Positions 1-6,665 of a stretch of 8,368 bases of DNA are shown here, piece by piece. Below the pieces are notes generated by a model. It ran no database searches. It was not told the DNA's origin and worked only from the letters and a program-made list of their open reading frames with translations. Source of the DNA: an uncultured Clostridia bacterium (GTDB lineage Bacteria; Bacillota_A; Clostridia; Oscillospirales; Oscillospiraceae); contig CAMGMW010000046.1 of NCBI GenBank assembly GCA_946059285.1, forward strand, positions 1-8,368, in the 5' to 3' direction. Both the position numbers and the translations under genes were made by a program. Every line of letters begins with the position of its first letter. Within the stretch, counting starts at the first letter, position 1.

Positions 1-345
1 CTGTGTATCGATCTCCGTACCGGAACGATCCGCATATTTTGCGTCCTGCTGCGCATTCGTTGATTGTACACGTGGAGAGGATTCTGAAAATGAGCTAATG
101 TCTTTTGTTCTTTTAATCGATCGCTTTGTAACGTCGCCGGTATCGGCGGCGTTTTTGTTTTTCGCCTCAGCAAGAATTGTCTCAGCCTGTTTGCTGTTCA
201 TGAGCGGGCGCGGCTGCTTTGCCAGCTCCGCAAGAGCGTCCGCGATCTCCGAGGCGGCTTTTCTTCCGGCCTCAATGTCCTCCGCGAACAGCGCAATACC
301 TTCTGCCACGCTTTGCTGCACGGAGGCATCGCTCCGCCTTGCCGC
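1..345 (-). CDS. Unrecognised gene fragment, open to window edge, joined to the broken ATPase
   Basis: This minus-strand frame is open for 115 codons from just after a TGA (348-346) to the window edge. It is offset by one base from the ATPase reading frame above it. The first ~60 residues read as a coherent amphipathic helical protein: SDASVQQSVAEG, then IALFAEDIEAGRKAAS, then EIADALAELAKQ. After PRPLMNSKQAETILAEAKNK the composition turns polar and charged, like a hydrophilic linker or tail. I do not recognise the family. No ribosome binding site clearly sets a start. A GTG at 321-319 lies about ten bases after GGCGGAG and could be a start, but the native protein may equally have been longer and lost its front at the junction. 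Helical, Ala/Glu-rich segments of this kind occur in relaxases and other conjugation or phage proteins, but that is only an impression. Coding status is moderately supported, function unknown. Confidence 0.5.
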
Positions 346-874
346 TCAACGCTCTTGCCAGCAGCACACGCTGCCGCTGGCCGCCAGAAAGCTGGTGGGG
401 ATGCTTGAACAGGAAATCCTCTGCCGGGGTTAGGCCCACAAGTCCAAACAGCCTTACCAGCTCGTCAAGGGCTTCCAGACGATTTTTGGCAATGCCGTGC
501 ACCAGCAGTGGAGCGCACAGCGATTGGAAGATCGTGCGCGAGGGGTTGAGGGCTGCATAGCTGTCCTGATGCACCATCTGCACAGCCAGGCGGTAGCGTT
601 TATATTCCGCAGATCCTTTTTTGAGGGCTGCCAGATCGCGCCCCTCGAAACGGACACAGCCGCCGGTTGGGCGGTAGACATGATTGATCAGCTTGCCGAT
701 GGTGGTCTTCCCACAGCCGGATTCTCCCACAACGGCGATCATCTCGCCGGGCATAATATCCAGTGAAAAATGGGAGAGCGCCGTGTTTTTCTGCTTTTTG
801 CGGAACAGTCCGCCGGAACTGCTGAACTCCATGGATACATCTTCGAGGCTGAGGAGCGGTGTTGCTTTATCCAT
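272..874 (-). pseudogene. Truncated oligopeptide/dipeptide ABC importer ATPase (OppF/DppF type)
   Basis: This is the second ATPase subunit of the Opp/Dpp-type importer, cut short. The start is ATG at 874, which overlaps the end of the preceding ATPase gene by eight bases (ATGGATAA) and has AGGAAGGGG six bases upstream. The longer frame from 982 is a shadow inside that neighbour. Residues 1-176 are family-like: Walker A GESGCGKT (50-57), Q-loop MVHQDSYAALNP (Q103) and signature LSGGQRQR (162-169), followed by LLARAL. From residue 177 (base 346) the protein departs from any ABC sequence (SGKAERCLRAAKRG...) and stops at 272 after 200 residues. Walker B, the catalytic glutamate, D-loop, switch histidine and C-terminal oligopeptide-transporter domain are all absent, against a usual length of about 260-330. 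ATP hydrolysis at this subunit's site should be lost. Native sequence spans 347-874; bases 272-346 are out-of-frame reading into the adjoining gene. Confidence 0.85.
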
Positions 875-1856
875 TTGTGTCCCCTTCCTTTCCGCAGACG
901 TGGCATCTTGCAAAATGCCCCGGTGCAGTTTCGTGCAGCTCAGGGGGCGCAGCGTCGCAGCTTCCCGCGATCGCTTTCTCACAGCGCGGATGGAAACGGC
1001 AGCCTGCCGGCGGGTGGATCAGATCCGGCGGAGAACCGGGGATCGCCCTGCGCTGTGTTACGTCATCGGTCAGAGAGGGCATGGCGCGCAGCAGGCCGCG
1101 TGTATAGGGATGCTGCGGCGCTGAAAAAATGCTGCGGGTCTCACCGATCTCTACGATCTGACCGGCGTACATCACGGCCACGCGGTCTGACATTTTTCCT
1201 ACCAGGGCAACATCGTGGGTATTCAGAATCATGGAGATGCCCAGCGCCTCATGAATATCATATAAAATGTCCATTATGTAAGCCTGTGTTATGGCATCCA
1301 GCGCAGTCGTCGGTTCGTCGAGGATCAGCACATTGGGGTCCAGGATCAGGCTCAGGGCAATGATCGTGCGCTGCTTCATCCCGCCGGAGAGCTGGTGCGG
1401 ATAGGCGTTCAGGACCCGGTCCGCGTCGAGACGCACCTGGCGGAGAAGGCGGCCTGCCTTGTCAAGGATCTGTGCGCTGCTCATCCCCGAGGTGTGCGCG
1501 CGGACGGTCTCAATGAAAATATCCTTAATGCGGAGCAGCGGATTCAGGGAGTTCTGAGCAGCCTGAAAGATCATGGAAATATTCTGCCAGTTAAACTGGC
1601 GACTTTTATCCGGCGGCAGCTTCAGCAGGTCGGTCCCTTCATACAGCACCTGCCCGCAGGTGATCCTGCCAGGTGCCGAAACGATATTCAGGGCTGTGGA
1701 GGCAAGGGTTGTCTTTCCTGAGCCGCTCTCCCCAACGACACCCAAGATTTCGCCTTTATGCAGATCCAGTGAAACATGGTCAACAGCCCGCAGGCTGCCC
1801 CGATCGAGGGGAAAGTCCACACAAATATCCCGAAATTCCAGAAGAATCTTATCCAT
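867..1856 (-). CDS. Oligopeptide/dipeptide ABC importer ATPase (OppD/DppD type)
   Basis: Cytoplasmic ATPase of 329 residues, the usual length for an OppD/DppD subunit, that energises peptide (or related small-solute) uptake. Motifs appear in order: Walker A GESGSGKT (42-49), Q-loop MIFQAAQNSLNP (around 95-106), signature LSGGMKQR (156-163), Walker B LILDEPTTALD (177-187) and switch histidine in LNTHDVALV (H214). The C-terminal oligopeptide-transporter domain follows HPYTRGLL. It carries the family's cysteine cluster GCRFHPRC...C...C (C286, C292, C300, C318), with an extra C321. In some family members this cluster is reported to bind an iron-sulfur centre. ATG 1856 has AGGAGG seven bases upstream, and this site overlaps the stop of the preceding permease gene. 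All catalytic residues look intact. Its natural partner ATPase downstream is truncated, so an active heterodimer is unlikely unless this subunit works alone or with another F-type ATPase. The substrate could be peptide, nickel or oligosaccharide; the sequence does not decide. Confidence 0.93.
   Translation of the reverse strand: MDKILLEFRDICVDFPLDRGSLRAVDHVSLDLHKGEILGVVGESGSGKTTLASTALNIVSAPGRITCGQVLYEGTDLLKLPPDKSRQFNWQNISMIFQAAQNSLNPLLRIKDIFIETVRAHTSGMSSAQILDKAGRLLRQVRLDADRVLNAYPHQLSGGMKQRTIIALSLILDPNVLILDEPTTALDAITQAYIMDILYDIHEALGISMILNTHDVALVGKMSDRVAVMYAGQIVEIGETRSIFSAPQHPYTRGLLRAMPSLTDDVTQRRAIPGSPPDLIHPPAGCRFHPRCEKAIAGSCDAAPPELHETAPGHFARCHVCGKEGDTNG
881..889 (-). promoter_or_regulatory. 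Ribosome binding site of the truncated ATPase
   Basis: AGGAAGGGG, read on the minus strand, ends six bases before ATG 874. It fixes that start rather than the upstream in-frame ATG at 982, which has no such site and lies well inside the preceding gene. Confidence 0.75.
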
Positions 1857-1867
1857 TTCAAATCCTC

Positions 1868-2809
1868 CTATTCGGTGCGGAGCCGGGGATTCAGCACTTC
1901 ATCCAGGCCGTGGGAAAAGAAGAAACAGCCCATACCGAAAATTGCGATGGCGGCAATGGGCGAGAGGAAATACCACAGGGCACTGGAGCCATAGATAGCG
2001 GCGGTCTTGGATACGGCGATCTGGATCATCATGCCCCAATGGGTCGCAGAAAAATCCGCCATGCCGAGGAACATCAATGAGACCGCCGAGGAGATGGAGT
2101 TGCGCATGGTGAAGATCATATTCATGGTAAGGTAAGAGGTGATGCCGGGCAGCAGCTCATTGAAAATAATGTGCCGTGTGGGCAGTCCCAGGATCCTGGC
2201 AGCGGAAATGTAGTCTCTCGTCATCACAGAAAGGATCTGTGCGCGGATCGCCTTGGCAAGGCCTGCCCAGGACCAAATGGAAAGGACAAAAGCAAAGGTG
2301 AAATAATTGTTTGCCTTGACGATCATGGACAGCAGCATCATGACAGGCAGTGACGGCACAGTCATGATCACATCGATCAGAATATTGAGCAGCCAGTTCA
2401 CCACGCCCTTGGTAAAGGCGGCAAGCATGCCCATGACAGTCGCAATAACAAGCGTCATAACTGCTGTGGTGGCAGCAACGGTAAGGACCTCCCGCGCCCC
2501 ATATATGATCATTTTCAAGGTGTCACGGCCCATGTGGTCGGTCCCGAGGATGTGCTCTGCGGACGGTCCCAGCAGCTTATTGGCCATGTCGGACCGCATA
2601 TCGTCGGCGTCGATCAGCAAGGGGCCGAAAACAGCCGTCAGGAAAAAGATCAGAAGGATCACCGCCCCAAAGCAAGCGCTTTTATTCTTGCCCAGAGCCC
2701 GGAAGAACCCGAAAAAAGAATCCTTTGAGGAGGATTTTGACACATGATACGCTCTTGCCAGTGCTTCACTGTCTGAGACCGGTGTGCGGATATGATTCTT
2801 CCTTTTCAT
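1868..2809 (-). CDS. Oligopeptide/dipeptide ABC importer permease (OppC/DppC type)
   Basis: Integral membrane subunit of 313 residues, forming half of the importer channel with the preceding permease. It has a cytoplasmic N-terminal stretch of about 45 residues, a first membrane helix at about 46-66, then the family motif HILGTDHMGRD (86-96), which is characteristic of DppC/OppC proteins. The binding-protein-dependent transport domain occupies roughly 105-300 with about five further hydrophobic segments. The EAA loop that docks on the ATPase is RDYISAARILGL (198-209). The C-terminus LNPRLRTE is the usual form for this subunit. ATG 2809 lies one base after the stop of the upstream permease gene, with a GGGGG run about six bases before it, indicating translational coupling. 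The protein appears complete. Confidence 0.94.
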   Translation of the reverse strand: MKRKNHIRTPVSDSEALARAYHVSKSSSKDSFFGFFRALGKNKSACFGAVILLIFFLTAVFGPLLIDADDMRSDMANKLLGPSAEHILGTDHMGRDTLKMIIYGAREVLTVAATTAVMTLVIATVMGMLAAFTKGVVNWLLNILIDVIMTVPSLPVMMLLSMIVKANNYFTFAFVLSIWSWAGLAKAIRAQILSVMTRDYISAARILGLPTRHIIFNELLPGITSYLTMNMIFTMRNSISSAVSLMFLGMADFSATHWGMMIQIAVSKTAAIYGSSALWYFLSPIAAIAIFGMGCFFFSHGLDEVLNPRLRTE

Positions 2810-2810
2810 A

Positions 2811-3800
2811 TCATTTCCCCCTTATGCGGATCCGCGGATCAATGACAGAATACAGGATCTCCGCCGCCTGGTTTGCAAGCACGATTGCAATGGTCAGGAC
2901 AAGAAACATTCCCTGCATCAGAGGGTAGTCACGGCCGGAGATGGCGGAACTGAAGAAATAGCCCATACCTGGATAATTAAAGGTGTTTTCCACCAGCACG
3001 GAACCGGCAAACATACTGCCAAAGGTGATGGCAAGCTGCGTGATCTGCGGCAAAATGGCATTCTTTCCCACATAGGAGCCGACGATCCGCCGTTGACGCA
3101 GGCCCCGCGCTTTCGCCGAAATAATGTAATCCTCTCCCAGCACGCTGACTGCCAGCGCCCTCATGCCAAGCGCCCAACCGCCGACGGAGGTCAGCACCCA
3201 TGTGAGGATGGGAAGGACTGCGTGTTTTGCCACACTGGCGATAAACGCACTGTTCCAGCCCGGTGTCAGGTCCGTGTCATAATTTCCCCGCATGGGAAGC
3301 CAGCCCAGCTTGACGGAAAAAAGGATAATCAAAAGAAAGCCGATGATAAATGCGGGTACCGAGCCGATCACGGAATCATAGGCCGTCATCAGCTTGTTCA
3401 GCAGCGACTTGCGTTTCCAGCCGCAGTATACGCCAAGGAGAGTCCCCAAAAGGAAGGAGATCAACAGCGCGACGGAGGAAACCAGCAGGGTCCACGGCAA
3501 CACCTCAGCGATGATCTCCGAGACAGGCGCCCGCCGAAGAATGGAATCTCCCAGATCCCCCCGGACGATCTGCCCCAGATAACTGATATACTGTTTTGCA
3601 AGCGGAATATCCGGGTCATAATTCAAGCGCGCTTTTGCCTGTTCCACGGCCTCTTCCCAGGATACGCCCATTCCTGCATGAATGTTGACGGCCATCGTCT
3701 CCACAGGGTCGCCGGGCATGAGCCGGATGACAAAAAAAGTAATAGTAGTCGAGAAGAGAACGGTAAACAATATCAGGAGCAGCCTCTTACCGATTTTCAT
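2811..3800 (-). CDS. Oligopeptide/dipeptide ABC importer permease (OppB/DppB type)
   Basis: Integral membrane subunit of 329 residues and the first gene of the importer operon. The N-terminal helix (about 5-25) is followed by the family hallmark RLMPGDPV (26-33) and a large loop up to about 100. The permease domain then has further helices at roughly 103-126, 144-166, 190-213, 255-272 and 297-318. The EAA loop is EDYIISAKARGL (223-234), and the protein ends in DPRIRIRGK, the standard tail of this subunit. I chose ATG 3800 because a perfect AGGAGG lies seven bases upstream. The alternative in-frame ATG at 3845 would add 15 non-conserved residues and overlap the foot of an intergenic hairpin. 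No solute-binding protein gene precedes it, although one often accompanies these permeases. Peptide uptake is the default assignment; related systems also import oligosaccharides or nickel. Confidence 0.94.
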   Translation of the reverse strand: MKIGKRLLLILFTVLFSTTITFFVIRLMPGDPVETMAVNIHAGMGVSWEEAVEQAKARLNYDPDIPLAKQYISYLGQIVRGDLGDSILRRAPVSEIIAEVLPWTLLVSSVALLISFLLGTLLGVYCGWKRKSLLNKLMTAYDSVIGSVPAFIIGFLLIILFSVKLGWLPMRGNYDTDLTPGWNSAFIASVAKHAVLPILTWVLTSVGGWALGMRALAVSVLGEDYIISAKARGLRQRRIVGSYVGKNAILPQITQLAITFGSMFAGSVLVENTFNYPGMGYFFSSAISGRDYPLMQGMFLVLTIAIVLANQAAEILYSVIDPRIRIRGK

Positions 3801-3807
3801 TGTATCG

Positions 3808-3813
3808 CCTCCT
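3808..3813 (-). promoter_or_regulatory. Ribosome binding site deciding the OppB/DppB-type start
   Basis: AGGAGG read on the minus strand, seven bases before ATG 3800. It selects this start over the in-frame ATG at 3845. Confidence 0.85.
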
Positions 3814-3846
3814 GAGACGAGATTTGTCAAGGGTATTTTCCTCATA

Positions 3847-3885
3847 AGAGAGCGCCCTGCACATAATCATGACAGGGCGCTCTCT
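3847..3885 (-). terminator. Intergenic hairpin between the two transporter operons, probable terminator
   Basis: Perfect 13-bp inverted repeat, AGAGAGCGCCCTG and CAGGGCGCTCTCT, around a 13-base loop. It sits 60 bases after the stop of the 682-aa permease and 47 bases before ATG 3800. The stem is strong and GC-rich in its upper part. On the minus strand the tail is TATGAGG, without a real U-run, so termination may be incomplete or factor-assisted. An RNA-stability or processing role is the alternative. No long ORF covers this 144-base gap. Confidence 0.55.
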
Positions 3886-3944
3886 AAATGAAGTATTGGA
3901 ATTGATAACCAATCAAGTTTGCTTTTTCTTGTCAATACTGAAAC

Positions 3945-5993
3945 TTAGCCTTTCCGCACTAACTCAAGCGGGGATCGTTGCGCCAACCGCTGCAAATGCA
4001 GGTAAGTCGCCACAATATAAACAATCAGTTGCAGGACACCTGCCACAATAACCGCAATTGGCATTGATACGACTTCCGTTATCATATCGTTATATCCAAT
4101 CGTGGCTGCACCGCTCAAACTTGTATTAAGCACTTCTGAAACGGAGGAAAACAGATTTAGTGTCGTAGCATTCATTGTAAGGATTCCAACAATGATCCCA
4201 GTTATTGTCGCAAGGATGATAGGTATTGCAGCTATCTTCCAGCTAAACATCACAGCGGTCCTTTTACCGGAACCAAGCGAAAGCATCAGGCCAAGCGTCC
4301 GCCGTTGACGGTTTACAAACAGAGCAAGAAATACGAACAGGGCCGCACCTGCTGTTATGCAGGCAGCGAAAAGAAGCTGCTGCGCACTGCTGTAAAATCC
4401 ATGCAAAGTTTCAGCGATTTCAGTGTATCCGTTATCAAAGCAAAACAGAATGTTTGCCGGGTATCCATGCGATTCCAGTGCATCTTGGAGCGCAGATACC
4501 TTTCCGTTCTGCAAAACGTATGTAAAGAAAACGCCATTTCGACTACTATAGCAGTTTTCTGGCAGAGAAGTGTTAGGGGCAAAGACGGTATTCGGAAGGA
4601 AGCGATAGTCTGCGGTATCCCACAAGTCTGACTGTCGGTAAATCCCTATAATCTGATACGTTTTCGCATCACCCGAAACCCCAATCTTTTGGGAAAAACG
4701 CTGTGGCTGTACCTTCCATTCCGGAGCTGTTAAATCAGCAAGAGGGTTTGGACCCCAATAGAACGACAAATCAATGCTGTCCCCTATACCGAGTCCGCTT
4801 GCGAGGGCAGTTGTTTCAGAAATCAGGCAGACATTAGAGCCTTTTTTATAATCGTCCGCCCCAAAACTCCGTCCTTCTGTTACGAAAGAGTCCTTTTGAT
4901 GGAAACAATACATGCTTTCCAGAAGATCTGTACCAATTACACTGACAGTATGATATTGCGTATCCAATTCTTGAACTGCGCTTCGCCATTCCACTCCTGC
5001 ATTCGAGCTTAGAAAAACATCCAGATCCGTTTCCAACTGGGTCATGTATGCATCAAGGTATTGGTCGTTTAGCAACACACCTGTTTCAGAGCCGTCAATT
5101 GCATAGTCCAGTTGTGTTTCAGAATACAAGCCATGCCAATGTGTAACGGTCATTGTGCAGGAATCTATTGCATCAACCATGTCTTGCCCTAGAATGGTCG
5201 TTTTTTCACCAGAGGAATATTTTGCTATCGGCAGAAAATCTGGCGAAGCTGTTTTCTTTTCGTCCTCTGTCAAATCATAGGATATTCTAGACAAATCAAT
5301 ATCTTCCACAGAGCATCGGTGCGTTCCTGCCAACGTTGTACGCAGTTCCAAATCGCGGTCAATGTAATCTGATCCAAAGACCAAATACCGCCCTCCGGGA
5401 CGGATATCAAGAGCATCTAACTCTTCCTGAGAGTTGCACCCTATGATGAGGCGCAGTGTGCTGCGAACAGCATAGTCCGGATGCATTTTAACAACGTTTT
5501 CAATCGAAGCAGTAACAGATACTGAAGCAAGTTCAGTAGACTCCGGCAGATTCGTTTTATCTACCGATGTAACCCGAACGATCATAATTGCCCTGTTATA
5601 CGGAGAATCAAGGCTTGGCGCATATGTGCCGTCTTCCTTGCCGCTGGTAACACTCTGAATGGAGGGGCAATAAGCACTGATATATTTTTGTTGGTACGCA
5701 CCTTTTATGACTGTTCCATCCGCAGCAAGCTGATCCATATACGCCCACATATCTTGACTTATTACACTTTCTTCATGGTGGAGCGTTAGCCCGTTGTACT
5801 CTGTTGCCACGTCTGCTGTCTCCGTTGTTGGGACACCAATGGTCACATAGCGCTCTTCAATTTGCGCGAGCGTTGCTTTAGCGGATGCAAATACGCCTGC
5901 GCTCAGGCAGATAAAAGCGGAGGCCATTCCCACCAGCAGGAAGATTGCAAACAAACGAACCGGTTGTCGAAAGAGCTGTTTCAAAGGGGTCAT
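3945..5993 (-). CDS. Large FtsX/MacB-type ABC transporter permease
   Basis: Membrane protein of 682 residues with classic MacB/FtsX topology. One N-terminal helix (about 13-37) is followed by a very large extracytoplasmic region (about 38-541) and three C-terminal helices (about 542-560, 587-606 and 643-664). The cytoplasmic loop after the second helix, RRTLGLMLSLGSGKR (around 562-576), is the FtsX-domain coupling segment. The tail RSPLELVRKG matches the SPLE-type ending common in this family. ATG 5993 overlaps the ATPase stop by four bases (ATGA) and has AGGAGG seven bases upstream, so it is translationally coupled to its ATPase. The extracytoplasmic domain, about 500 residues, is roughly twice that of the partner permease. 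The family moves peptides, lipoproteins or antimicrobial compounds outward, or transmits force across the membrane, rather than importing solutes. Substrate unknown. Confidence 0.88.
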   Translation of the reverse strand: MTPLKQLFRQPVRLFAIFLLVGMASAFICLSAGVFASAKATLAQIEERYVTIGVPTTETADVATEYNGLTLHHEESVISQDMWAYMDQLAADGTVIKGAYQQKYISAYCPSIQSVTSGKEDGTYAPSLDSPYNRAIMIVRVTSVDKTNLPESTELASVSVTASIENVVKMHPDYAVRSTLRLIIGCNSQEELDALDIRPGGRYLVFGSDYIDRDLELRTTLAGTHRCSVEDIDLSRISYDLTEDEKKTASPDFLPIAKYSSGEKTTILGQDMVDAIDSCTMTVTHWHGLYSETQLDYAIDGSETGVLLNDQYLDAYMTQLETDLDVFLSSNAGVEWRSAVQELDTQYHTVSVIGTDLLESMYCFHQKDSFVTEGRSFGADDYKKGSNVCLISETTALASGLGIGDSIDLSFYWGPNPLADLTAPEWKVQPQRFSQKIGVSGDAKTYQIIGIYRQSDLWDTADYRFLPNTVFAPNTSLPENCYSSRNGVFFTYVLQNGKVSALQDALESHGYPANILFCFDNGYTEIAETLHGFYSSAQQLLFAACITAGAALFVFLALFVNRQRRTLGLMLSLGSGKRTAVMFSWKIAAIPIILATITGIIVGILTMNATTLNLFSSVSEVLNTSLSGAATIGYNDMITEVVSMPIAVIVAGVLQLIVYIVATYLHLQRLAQRSPLELVRKG

Positions 5994-6664
5994 ACAGTTT
6001 CCTCCTTGATTCTGCCGCTGTCCATACGGAATACAACATCCGCTGCTTTGGCTACCTCCAGATCATGTGTGACAACCACTACACAGCAGTTTTCCTCATG
6101 TGCCAGTCTGGAAAGCAGCTGAATAATTTGTGTGCTGTTTTCTGTATCCAGATTTCCCGTAGGCTCATCTGCGAGAATGATCTGCGCATGAACGGCTAAT
6201 GTTCTGGCAATTGCGACTCGTTGCTGTTCGCCGCCTGACAGCATGGCAGGAAGTCGCTTCCAATAGCTTTCGCCCAGACCTACTTTTTCAAGAGCAATCT
6301 GCGCCTCTTTTTTTGCATCGGCATCGGAATGCCTCAGCAATTTTAAGGGATACATGACGTTTTCACAAACAGTCATAAGTGGAAACAAATTATAGCTTTG
6401 GTAAATCACAGACGCCTGCTTGCGACGGTAGATATCCACGTCTATTTCCCGCAAACTTTGGCCGCCGACTATTATGTCTCCGCTCTGCGGCGTATCCAAT
6501 CCTGCCAGTAATGAAAGCAGCGTTGTCTTCCCACTTCCACTTTTGCCGACTAACGCATAAAAAGTTCCAGCACTCAAATCACAGGAGACGTCTTTTACAG
6601 CCTGAACAGTTTGGTATTTTGTTTTGTATGAATAAGAAACACTTTGCACAGATAATACGGACAT
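5990..6664 (-). CDS. MacB/LolD-type ABC transporter ATPase
   Basis: Cytoplasmic ATPase of 224 residues, typical for stand-alone ATPases of the MacB/LolD group. Motifs are complete: Walker A GKSGSGKT (40-47), Q-loop VIYQSYNLFPLMTVCENV (Q89, with the family's NLFP and ENV), signature LSGGEQQR (142-149), Walker B IILADEPTGNLD (162-173, catalytic E167) and switch histidine in VTHD (H200). The ADEPTGNLD form is characteristic of this subfamily. A frame starting at TTG 6673 exists, but it would directly abut the Shine-Dalgarno sequence. ATG 6664 sits nine bases after GGGAGG and one base after the stop of the upstream permease, so I use it. It lies between two permease genes and probably drives a heterodimer of both. 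It appears fully functional. Confidence 0.93.
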   Translation of the reverse strand: MSVLSVQSVSYSYKTKYQTVQAVKDVSCDLSAGTFYALVGKSGSGKTTLLSLLAGLDTPQSGDIIVGGQSLREIDVDIYRRKQASVIYQSYNLFPLMTVCENVMYPLKLLRHSDADAKKEAQIALEKVGLGESYWKRLPAMLSGGEQQRVAIARTLAVHAQIILADEPTGNLDTENSTQIIQLLSRLAHEENCCVVVVTHDLEVAKAADVVFRMDSGRIKEETV

Positions 6665-6665
6665 A

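Noticed and set aside
321..336. Small hairpin CGGAG-6-CTCCG close to the junction, as a recombination or attachment site
   Set aside because: A five-base stem is common by chance, and no direct repeats or attachment-site core are visible on the available side.
98..433. Plus-strand open frame of 111 codons over the junction region
   Set aside because: It runs antisense to both the ATPase end and the window-edge frame, has no ribosome binding site, and its protein is low-complexity Ala/Ser/Cys-rich as expected of a shadow frame.
811..982. ATG 982 as the start of the truncated ATPase
   Set aside because: The extra 36 residues lie inside the preceding ATPase gene, are not family-like, and ATG 874 has a strong ribosome binding site.
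3093..3815. Plus-strand open frame of 240 codons opposite the OppB/DppB-type gene
   Set aside because: The minus-strand product is an unmistakable permease; the plus-strand product is rich in Gln, Lys, His and Arg with no domain, typical of an antisense shadow.
3825..3830. TTGACA on the minus strand as a -35 box for the importer operon
   Set aside because: A 17-base spacer gives CGATAC, and the only good -10 (TACAAT) is 20 bases away and overlaps the start codon. The Shine-Dalgarno sequence would lie in the promoter spacer.
3895..3916. Overlapping short dyads (TTGAT-5-ATCAA and ATTGG-9-CCAAT) that could be an operator before the importer operon
   Set aside because: Arms are only five bases and AT-rich, there is no adjacent promoter, and such dyads arise often by chance.
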